From positions 1-64,000 of the forward strand of contig NZ_JOHY01000009.1 of the NCBI RefSeq assembly GCF_000721495.1: a stretch of 64,000 bases of DNA, written 5' to 3'. Of the stretch, positions 17,523-23,855 are shown piece after piece. This stretch comes from Streptomyces sp. NRRL F-5123. Its GTDB lineage: Bacteria; Actinomycetota; Actinomycetes; Streptomycetales; Streptomycetaceae. Below the pieces are notes generated by a model. It was not told the origin of the DNA and made no database searches. It saw only the letters and a program-made list of their open reading frames with translations. A program made the translations under genes and the position numbers. The number at the start of each line of letters is the position of its first letter. The stretch's first letter is position 1.

Positions 17523-17640
17523 GGCCCGCCCGCCGGGCCCGCACGCCCTGCGGGCTGCCGCGTGCGCTTGGCCGCGCCGCTTTCACCCGGGGGTGCCACA
17601 TGCGGTGGTGCGTGTGACCTTCCCGCCGCTGTGGCTGACC

Positions 17641-17680
17641 GCGCAGTTCTCCCCCCGGAACTACGCCTGGGAGGTGCCCT
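17641..17680. repeat. Dispersed intergenic repeat, copy C (inverted)
   Basis: GCGCAGTTCTCCCCCCGGAA followed by CTACGCCTGGGAGGTGCCCT is in the same orientation as copy B. It lies upstream of copies D and E in the 481-base gap 17523-18003. That gap contains only the three repeat copies and no supportable gene. Confidence 0.6.
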
Positions 17681-17779
17681 CCCGCGCCCCCGAAGACGCG
17701 GGTCCGTCGCGCGCAACGTCCCGGCCACGGAGGTGGCCGCGTTGGCGCAGGGCGGTGCCGGTCAGGGGCGCGGGAGGGT

Positions 17780-17810
17780 ACCTCCCAGGCGAAGCTCCGA
17801 GGGAGAACTG
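17780..17810. repeat. Dispersed intergenic repeat, copy D
   Basis: ACCTCCCAGGCGAAGCTCCG followed by AGGGAGAACTG is the opposite orientation to copy C, 99 bases away. C and D could therefore pair with each other to form a long imperfect stem in RNA. Confidence 0.6.
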
Positions 17811-17890
17811 CCCGGCCGGCCCGCTACCCGCCGCAGGTCACGCGGCCTGCCGCGAGTGGCACCCCGCGGTGCGAGAAGGCGCGTGGGGGG

Positions 17891-17923
17891 ACCTCCCAGG
17901 CCAAGCGTGGGGGAGAACTGCGC
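17891..17923. repeat. Dispersed intergenic repeat, copy E
   Basis: ACCTCCCAGGCCAAGCGTGG followed by GGGAGAACTGCGC is a direct repeat of copy D. It is flanked by GGTGCGAGAAGGCGCGTGGG before it and CCCGGCAGCGAGGTC after it, which are also recognisable around copy B in inverse orientation. This shows the repeat unit is longer than the core. Confidence 0.6.
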
Positions 17924-18003
17924 GCGTGACCCACCCCCGGCAGCGAGGTCCCGCCGGCGGCGGGAAGGGGCACCCCGCAGGGCGGACGCGGACCCCGGAG
18001 AGG

Positions 18004-19323
18004 TCAGCCGCGGAGGAGGGCCGCGGCGAGGTCGCGGCGGCAGGGTGGGGCGACACGGGCGGCGGCGGCGAGGAGAGGGGCCGTCAGGGCAGGGCGCGCG
18101 CGGGCGACGTCCGCGGCGGCGTCCGCGGGTCGGGCGCGGGCGACCGTTTCGAGGAGTTCCGCCGCCTCGCCGGTGTGCCCGGCGGAGTGCAGGAGGTCGG
18201 CGACCACCGCGACCTCGGCGGCGGGCCGGGCCGCGGTCTGGTGCAGCAGCGTACGGGCGTGCTCGTCCCGCCGATCGGCGGCGAGCGCGGCCACGGCGGC
18301 GGCGACCGCGGCGGGCGGCAGGGCCGCGACCTCCCACAGGAGGGTCCCGGCGTCGGCGACGAGCCCCGTGCGCTCCAGGGCCCGTACGACGTACGGAAGG
18401 CGCTCGGCCGGCCCCTGCGCGGCAGCGCTGAGGGCGAGGTAGGCGGCCCCGCTGTCGCCGGCGGCCCGCAGCCGCAGCAGCCGGGCGGCTTCCGCGCGGG
18501 CCTCCGCCGTCCAGCGCGGGTCGGGCGCGGGCGGCCCGGAGCGTACGGCCTCCTTCGGCGCCCCGGCGAACCGCGCGCCCCGCGGCGCCGGAGCGGGCTC
18601 CGGCGTGGAGCGGCCCGCACCCCCGTCCGTGGCGGCGCCCGCGAACCGGGCACCCCGCGGTGCCGGGGCGGACTCCGGCGCGGCCTCCTCCACGGGTGAC
18701 CCGGCGAAGCGGGCCCCGCGCGGGGCGGCGTCACGGGACGGTGCGGCTCCCTCCACCGGTGCGGCGGCAGCCGTTTCGTACGCCCCGGCGAACCGCGCGC
18801 CCCGCGGCCGCCGCGCCGGCCCGGGTGCGCCCGGGCCCGGCTCCCCCGTGGCCGGGAGCACCGCGTCCAGCCGGCTCTGGAGGGCGGCCCGGCGGGCGGC
18901 GGCCCGCTCCAGGTCGTCGTGGGTCCAGGCCAGGAAACCTGCGCGGGAGGTGCTCGGCTGCCGCGCGTGCGCGCGGGCCGCGTCCCGGGCGCGGGCGGCG
19001 GCCGCCTCGTGCGCGCGCTCGGCGGCGGCGAGCCGGGCGTACAGGCGCGCACCGGTGCCGGGACGGGCGTCCTCGGCCACGACGGCGGCGGCGTGCAGCG
19101 CGTGGATCCTCCCGATGTCCGCGGGGCCGGCGTCGGAGGCCCCGGCGTTGCGGGCGAGGTCGCGCAGGACCGTACGGACGACGTCCCAGGGCGGCACCTC
19201 GTGCCCGGTCACGTGCGCGCGGGCGGCGTCGGGGTCGCGCCGGGCGTACTCCGCGTACCACCCGGGCCGGTCGCCCAGCGCCGTGAGCAGGGAGCGGAAG
19301 CAGTGCAGGAATTCCGGTGTCAA
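18004..19323 (-). CDS. Hypothetical protein with four PRGARFAG repeats
   Basis: A 439-residue protein I do not recognise. The N-terminal ~150 residues are helical (LLTPEFLHCFRSLLTALGDR at the start; Ala/Arg-rich). A low-complexity middle follows with four exact PRGARFAG octamers at residues 173, 201, 222 and 247, spaced 28, 21 and 25 and separated by Ala/Pro/Glu linkers. The C-terminal ~170 residues look like short helical (TPR-like) repeats. TTG 19323 is chosen because GGAGGA sits six bases before it; the longer frame lacks a site. It appears monocistronic. Confidence 0.65.
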   Translation of the reverse strand: MTPEFLHCFRSLLTALGDRPGWYAEYARRDPDAARAHVTGHEVPPWDVVRTVLRDLARNAGASDAGPADIGRIHALHAAAVVAEDARPGTGARLYARLAAAERAHEAAAARARDAARAHARQPSTSRAGFLAWTHDDLERAAARRAALQSRLDAVLPATGEPGPGAPGPARRPRGARFAGAYETAAAAPVEGAAPSRDAAPRGARFAGSPVEEAAPESAPAPRGARFAGAATDGGAGRSTPEPAPAPRGARFAGAPKEAVRSGPPAPDPRWTAEARAEAARLLRLRAAGDSGAAYLALSAAAQGPAERLPYVVRALERTGLVADAGTLLWEVAALPPAAVAAAVAALAADRRDEHARTLLHQTAARPAAEVAVVADLLHSAGHTGEAAELLETVARARPADAAADVARARPALTAPLLAAAARVAPPCRRDLAAALLRG

Positions 19324-19607
19324 CAGCTCCTCCGTCGGCCGCCGCTGGGCAATCGGACGCGATCGGATGCGAGGGGGCGTGTTCGGACCCGGCACCCGGC
19401 GCGCGCGCCAGACACGGCATTGCACACCCGCCGCGTTACGGCACTGCTACGTACCGTTTTCGATCGCCGACCGATCTCCCGGGGTCAGCCCCGCGCCCGC
19501 CGCCGGGCCGCACCCGACCGTCCTGGCCGTCCCCCGCCCGGCCGAGCCGTCCCTGCCCGCCCCGTCCGGTCCGGCTCCGTGGCACCGACGGCGTCCCGGC
19601 CACGCCC

Positions 19608-19763
19608 CGACGTTCCCCGGCGGACCGCGACCGCCCCCGCCCCGCCCCGCCCGCAACGGCCACACCGGACCGGGCCGGACCGCGGCCCCCCCGACGTTCC
19701 CGGCAAACCGCCCCCGCCCCGCCCGCAACGGCCACTCCGGACCGGGCCGGGCCGCGGCCTCGT
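19608..19763. repeat. Imperfect tandem duplication in the 19324-20019 gap
   Basis: Two ~72-80 base units, beginning CGACGTTCCC at 19608 and 19692, share CCCCGCCCGCAACGGCCAC and CCGGACCGGGCCGG blocks in the same order. The surrounding 696-base gap is extremely C-rich. Besides this duplication and the palindrome at 19980, I see no gene or other signal in it. Confidence 0.55.
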
Positions 19764-19979
19764 CGTCCCACCGGCCCCCGGCCGGGATCCTACGTTCCGG
19801 TCCCGGCGGCCGCCCCCCGACCGGCCCCACACGGTTCCACGCGCCCCCGGCCCCGAGCGGCGACCGCCTCCCGCCCGGGGCCGGGCCACAGCCCCGCCGC
19901 CGGCGGGCGCAGGCCAGGCCCGGCATGCCCCGCGGCACCCGCCCGCCCCGCCGCCCACTCGCCCGCCCTTTCGACAGGC

Positions 19980-19993
19980 AAACTTGCAAGTTT
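19980..19993 (+). promoter_or_regulatory. Perfect 14-bp palindrome, likely MarR operator
   Basis: AAACTTGCAAGTTT is a perfect palindrome ending 26 bases before the GTG of the MarR gene. Position and shape fit autoregulation by that MarR protein, controlling the MarR-hydrolase pair. Confidence 0.65.
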
Positions 19994-20019
19994 TCCTGCC
20001 CTCCTCCTACCGTGGCCCC

Positions 20020-20484
20020 GTGAGCAGCCAAGGCGCCGGGACGGCGGACGAGCTGGCCACCGTCATCGCGCGGTTGTCGCGGCGGATGCGGGTGGCCTCC
20101 GCGGAGGCCGAGCTGACGCCGTCGCAGCAGTCGGTGATGGCGTGGCTGGCCCGCGAGGGACCGACGACCACTGCCGCGCTGGCGCGCGGCGAGCTGGTGC
20201 GGCCGCAGTCGATGCGGATGACGCTCGCCGCGCTGGAGGAGCGCGGGCTCGTCGCCCGCGCGCCGCATCCCACCGACGGCCGGCAGGTCGTCTTCTCGCT
20301 GACCGCGAGCGGCAGCAGCCTGCTCGGGTCGGGCCGCGCGGCCCGGCGCGGGTGGCTGGCGGACGCGATCGACGGACGGCTCACCCCGGAGGAGCACCGC
20401 ACGCTCGCCGCGGCGCTCCCCCTGCTCCGCCGCCTGGCGGAGTCCCCGCACGACAGCACACCCTCAGGAGATGTCCCGCTATGA
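20020..20484 (+). CDS. MarR-family transcriptional regulator
   Basis: A 154-residue winged-helix regulator. LTPSQQSVMAWLAREGPTTTAAL is the helix-turn-helix entry, LVRPQSMRMTLAALEERGLV the recognition helix, and RAPHPTDGRQVVFSLTASG the wing with the family D-x-R signature. GTG 20020 is placed just after the palindrome at 19980-19993, leaving a short leader. Its stop overlaps the hydrolase start (ATGA), so it very likely regulates that gene and itself. Confidence 0.88.
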   Translation: MSSQGAGTADELATVIARLSRRMRVASAEAELTPSQQSVMAWLAREGPTTTAALARGELVRPQSMRMTLAALEERGLVARAPHPTDGRQVVFSLTASGSSLLGSGRAARRGWLADAIDGRLTPEEHRTLAAALPLLRRLAESPHDSTPSGDVPL

Positions 20485-21038
20485 CCGCGACCACCCTCGA
20501 CCCGCGTACCGCCCTGGTCGTCATCGACCTGCAGAGCGGCATCGTCGGGCTGCCGACCGTGCACCCGGCGGACGCCGTCGTCGCCCGCAGTGCCCGGCTG
20601 GCGGCCGGCTTCCGGAAGGCCGGGCTGCCGGTCGTCCTGGTGAACGTCACGGGCGTGGCGCCCGGCCGCACCGACGGCGGTCCGGCACCCGTCACGTCCT
20701 TCCCGGCGGAGTGGACGGAGCTGGTGCCCGAGCTGGACCGGCAGCCGGAGGACATCACCGTCTCCAAGCGCCAGTGGGGCGCCTTCTACGGCACCGGCCT
20801 CGACATGGAACTGCGCCGCCGCGGCGTGACGCAGATCGTGCTGTGCGGCATCTCGACCAGCATCGGCGTGGAGTCCACCGCGCGGGACGCGTACGAGCAC
20901 GGCTACCACGTCACGGTGGCGACCGACTCCGTCACCGACACCGACCCCGCGGCGCACGAGCGCTCGGTCGCCACGATCTTCCCGCGGCTGGGCGAGACGG
21001 GCACCGCCGACGAGATCCTGGCGCTGCTCCCCGCCTGA
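20481..21038 (+). CDS. Isochorismatase-fold hydrolase lacking the catalytic Cys
   Basis: A 185-residue isochorismatase/cysteine-hydrolase fold protein. The Asp (D16 in LVVIDLQSG) and Lys (VSKRQWGAFYGTG) of the family triad are present. At the usual Cys site the motif reads GISTSIGVESTARDAYEHGY, giving Gly instead of Cys. True isochorismatases such as EntB and PhzD also lack this Cys, so it may be an ether/ester-type hydrolase rather than a cysteine amidase. It is co-translated with MarR and ends at a 23-bp terminator. The substrate is unknown. Confidence 0.83.
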   Translation: MTATTLDPRTALVVIDLQSGIVGLPTVHPADAVVARSARLAAGFRKAGLPVVLVNVTGVAPGRTDGGPAPVTSFPAEWTELVPELDRQPEDITVSKRQWGAFYGTGLDMELRRRGVTQIVLCGISTSIGVESTARDAYEHGYHVTVATDSVTDTDPAAHERSVATIFPRLGETGTADEILALLPA

Positions 21039-21044
21039 CCCCGG

Positions 21045-21094
21045 CGACTACGGCCCGGACCGGGCGCCCGTGCGCCCGGTCCGGGCCGTAGTCG
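21045..21094 (+). terminator. 23-bp perfect stem terminator after MarR-hydrolase pair
   Basis: CGACTACGGCCCGG... at 21045-21067 is perfectly complementary to 21072-21094 around the tetraloop CCGT. It begins 7 bases after the hydrolase stop. No T-run follows, as is usual in this group. Confidence 0.85.
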
Positions 21095-21126
21095 GCACCG
21101 CTCGAACAACGCTACGATGCCGCGCC

Positions 21127-21912
21127 ATGAGCGACGACCTCCGGAACCTGGTCCTGGGCCTGCTCGCCGCCGCCGTGTGCGTGGCGGCCGGCTGGTACGC
21201 CCGCAGTTATCTGTGGCAGCGCAGGCTGCGGCGCAAGCAGCGCTTCTTCGGGCTGCCGACGGACTCCGAGTGCCTGCTGGTGGTGCCGCGCGACCCCGGC
21301 TCGCGGAGCTGGAGCCTGGCGCGGCACGACGCCTTCGCGCTGCTGGAGCTGGCCGCCGTGATCCAGGAGTGCGGGGCGCACACGGAGGTGCTGGCGCACG
21401 ACACGTCCTGGCAGGGCTTCGGTGCGCGCACCGAGTTCTGCATCGGCGGCCCGGTCGAGAACTCCCGGCTGGCCGCGCACCTGCGCTCGATGCTGCCCGG
21501 TGTGGAGGTCAACACCGACCCCGCGCCCGGCCCCCTCCAGGGCGCGATAACCATCGGCGGCAGCGCGTACGAGATGGAGAAGGGCACGGTCGAGTACGTG
21601 CTCCTGGCACGGCTCGCGGCGGCCGGCGACACCGGCAACGACCGCCCGGTCTTCCTCTTCTCGGGCCAGCGCGGCATCGCCACCCAGGCGGCGGCGCGCT
21701 ACCTGGCCCGGCACCATGTGCGGCTGGCGCGCAAGCACGGGGTGGACGGCACGTTCTGCCTGCTGCTCAAGGTGGTGAATTCCCAGTCCTACGGCTCGGA
21801 CGTCGTGGAGCTGGTGGCGGACGTGACCAAGAGCGCGGCGGCGACCTCCCGCTCGGCCGCCCGCGCGGCGGCCAAGAAGCTCAGTCAGCGAGACCAATCA
21901 CCAGCCACATGA
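21127..21912 (+). CDS. Membrane-anchored conserved hypothetical protein
   Basis: A 261-residue protein with one N-terminal helix (LRNLVLGLLAAAVCVAAGWY, residues ~4-24) followed by a basic RRLRRKQR stop-transfer. The soluble part alternates strands and helices: SECLLVVPRD, HDAFALLELAAVIQE, FCIGGPVENSRLAAHLRSML, a Rossmann-like order with a GGPxEN turn near residue 117. The C-terminus is Ala/Lys-rich. I cannot assign a function. ATG 21127 places the helix at the start. The 3' end overlaps the convergent ZIP gene by 32 bases. Confidence 0.68.
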   Translation: MSDDLRNLVLGLLAAAVCVAAGWYARSYLWQRRLRRKQRFFGLPTDSECLLVVPRDPGSRSWSLARHDAFALLELAAVIQECGAHTEVLAHDTSWQGFGARTEFCIGGPVENSRLAAHLRSMLPGVEVNTDPAPGPLQGAITIGGSAYEMEKGTVEYVLLARLAAAGDTGNDRPVFLFSGQRGIATQAAARYLARHHVRLARKHGVDGTFCLLLKVVNSQSYGSDVVELVADVTKSAAATSRSAARAAAKKLSQRDQSPAT

Positions 21913-22648
21913 TGCCGGTCCCGGCGACCGTGCACAACAGCGTGGAGCTGGAGGGGTGCGGGCTGTGCGCCTCGGGCAGGATGTCCGAGGTCGCCAGGTA
22001 GAGCAGGAAGCCCGCGAAGAAGCCCAGGTAGAGGCCGAGCGCCCCGGACGGGATGGTGAAGGCCAGCGTCACCGCGGCGCCCGCGACGGGGGCGAGCGCG
22101 TCCGCGCCGAGCAGCATCTGCGCGCGGCGCTGCCCGTTCCCGTACATGCGGGTGATCGTGTACGTGTTGAAGCCGTCCGCGAAGTCGTGTGCGACGACGG
22201 CGATGGCCACGACGATGCCGACGGTGCTGCCCGCCTGGAAGGCGGCGCCGATCGCGAAGCCGTCCATGACGCTGTGGCCGACCAGGGCCGCGGCGGCGGT
22301 GATGCCGATGCCCTTGACCGGGTCGTGGGCGTGCCCGTGGCCGTGCGCGTGCGGGGCGTACTCGCCCTCGTGGGCGCGGTGGATGGCGACCGCGCGCTCG
22401 ATGACATGGAGCGCGAGGAAGCCCGCGACGAACATCAGCAGCGCCGCGGGCACCCCGAAGACGACCCTCGGCTGGGTCTCCAGAGCCTCGGGCAGCAGAT
22501 CGAAACCGACGACACCGAGCATCAGCCCGGCGGCGAGTCCGAGGACGAGGTGGCGGCGGTCTCCGATGCGGTGGGCGACGACCCCGCCGACGAGTGTCAT
22601 GGCGAAGGCGCACGCGGCTATCAGGACCGGCATGGATCGATGATCCAT
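21881..22648 (-). CDS. ZIP-family divalent metal transporter
   Basis: A 255-residue membrane transporter with about eight helices. The metal-pathway motifs are HSVMDGFAIGAAF (helix IV type) and VVAHDFADGFNTY (helix V type). A cytoplasmic His-rich loop HAHGHGHAHD sits before them, as in ZIP zinc/iron importers. The start may be ATG 22648 or ATG 22633; a palindrome spans both. Its 3' end overlaps the convergent membrane-protein gene by 32 bases. It lies 48 bases after the SGNH hydrolase gene in the same direction and could be read from it. Confidence 0.88.
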   Translation of the reverse strand: MDHRSMPVLIAACAFAMTLVGGVVAHRIGDRRHLVLGLAAGLMLGVVGFDLLPEALETQPRVVFGVPAALLMFVAGFLALHVIERAVAIHRAHEGEYAPHAHGHGHAHDPVKGIGITAAAALVGHSVMDGFAIGAAFQAGSTVGIVVAIAVVAHDFADGFNTYTITRMYGNGQRRAQMLLGADALAPVAGAAVTLAFTIPSGALGLYLGFFAGFLLYLATSDILPEAHSPHPSSSTLLCTVAGTGIMWLVIGLAD

Positions 22649-22649
22649 G
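22631..22649 (-). promoter_or_regulatory. Palindrome covering the ZIP start codon(s)
   Basis: CATGGATC (22631-22638), GAT, GATCCATG (22642-22649): perfect 8-bp arms containing both candidate ATG codons. If the downstream ATG is used this is a leader hairpin or operator. It does not resemble a typical Zur box. Confidence 0.4.
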
Positions 22650-22696
22650 ACGCCGCGCGCGCCCGCGACTCAGGGTCGCCTAACCCGCGGTCCAGG

Positions 22697-23683
22697 TCAG
22701 CGGCGGTGCCCGCGGCCCTCCAGGGTGTCCGTCAGCGCGGTGGCCATCGCCTGCTCGCCGGCCGCGTTGGGGTGCGCGGCGGCCGCGGGCGGTGCGGGGG
22801 TGAGCGTCTCGATCCAGCGGTCGGCGGATGACTGGCACATGTCGTGGCCGACGGTCGGGCCGTACGTGTCGGTGTACGACGCACCGCCCAGCAGCGCCTC
22901 GGCCCGGAGCATGGCGTTGAGCTCCTTCTCGGTGGAGCGCAGGTAGGGGACGTCGCCCGCGGCGAAAGGCACCGCGGGGAAGCAGCCGGGGCCCTGGTCG
23001 GGCAGCAGGTCGGGGTAGCCGACCACGACGACCTTCGCGTGCGGGGCCTGCCGGTGGACGGCGCGCAGCACCTCGGCGACCTTGGGGGCGGTCTGCAGGA
23101 CGTTCAGGGTGAGCTGGTCGGTGCCGCCCGCTCCGTAGTGGTCCTTGCAGGGGCTGCCGGCGGGGGCGGTGACGCTCAGGCCCGCGCAGGTGGCGATGAT
23201 CGAGCCGAAACCGACGTCGTTGCCGCCGATCTGCAGCGTGACCAGATCGGTGTCGCGGGTGACGGCGGTGAGCTGGGCCGGGTTGGTCCCCTGGGCCTGC
23301 CACATCTGGACGGTCGTGGCGCCGCCGCAGCTGACGTCGGTGAAGCCGCGGAAGTGCTGGGCGGCGGCGACGAGCGAGGGGTAGTTGTGGTCGGACCGCG
23401 CGCAGTTCGCGTCGACCTGGGCGGGCACGCCGGGGGCCGAGGTGTAGGAGTCGCCGAGCGCGACGTAGTCGACGGCGGGCGCCGCGTGGGCGGGCGGCCT
23501 GCCGTGGTGGCCGCGGTGCGGATCGCCGTGCGCGGCGGCGGGGCTGACGGCTGCGGCGGTGAGCGCGAGCGCGCCGCCGATCGCCGCGGCGCCGAGGCCG
23601 GCCGCCCGCCGCCTGGAGCGCCCGGGGGACGACTCCCCCGCCGTGCCCGCGCTGCCCCTGCCCGTACCGGATATCGCCGCCAT
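22697..23683 (-). CDS. Secreted SGNH/GDSL hydrolase (lipase/esterase)
   Basis: A 328-residue exported esterase of the SGNH fold. After a twin-Arg-like, hydrophobic leader (SRRRAAGLGAAAIGGALALTAA) ending near AAAHG, the catalytic blocks appear in order: block I VALGDSYTSAPGVP, block II VSCGGATT, block III LQIGGNDVGFG, and block V HPNAAGEQAMA with the catalytic His. Cys pairs (NCARSDHNY, TCAGL/PCKDHY, CQSS) suggest disulphides as in Streptomyces secreted lipases. ATG 23683 is chosen for its strong GGAGGGG site. Confidence 0.88.
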   Translation of the reverse strand: MAAISGTGRGSAGTAGESSPGRSRRRAAGLGAAAIGGALALTAAAVSPAAAHGDPHRGHHGRPPAHAAPAVDYVALGDSYTSAPGVPAQVDANCARSDHNYPSLVAAAQHFRGFTDVSCGGATTVQMWQAQGTNPAQLTAVTRDTDLVTLQIGGNDVGFGSIIATCAGLSVTAPAGSPCKDHYGAGGTDQLTLNVLQTAPKVAEVLRAVHRQAPHAKVVVVGYPDLLPDQGPGCFPAVPFAAGDVPYLRSTEKELNAMLRAEALLGGASYTDTYGPTVGHDMCQSSADRWIETLTPAPPAAAAHPNAAGEQAMATALTDTLEGRGHRR

Positions 23684-23786
23684 GCGGCCCCTCCCCTGCG
23701 TCGACGCTGACGTCGAGCAAGGCTTCAGCCGCGTGCGGTGCGGTGTCAATGGGCATGACGCACTTACGCCGTGCGGGTGTCACCTG

Positions 23787-23852
23787 GCGTTGGTGGACGC
23801 GCCGGGTCCGGGGCCCGCGGCGTTGGTCCACGCCCCGGGCCCGGGGCCCGCG
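23787..23852. repeat. Tandem 33-bp duplication
   Basis: Two abutting 33-base units (23787-23819, 23820-23852) both run GCGTTGGT..ACGC.CCGGG.CCGGGGCCCGCG with four differences. They lie directly after the transketolase stop codon (minus strand) and contain GGGCCC palindromes, so they may act as a terminator. Confidence 0.6.
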
Positions 23853-23855
23853 CGC

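Noticed and set aside
18562..18807. Possible CRISPR-like or tandem DNA array at the PRGARFAG repeats
   Set aside because: Repeats are in frame in a protein, with unequal spacing and degenerate linkers; not a CRISPR array.
19447..20451. Minus-strand open frame over the C-rich spacer and MarR gene
   Set aside because: Gly/Arg/Pro-rich product driven by base composition; the MarR gene on the plus strand has proper domains.
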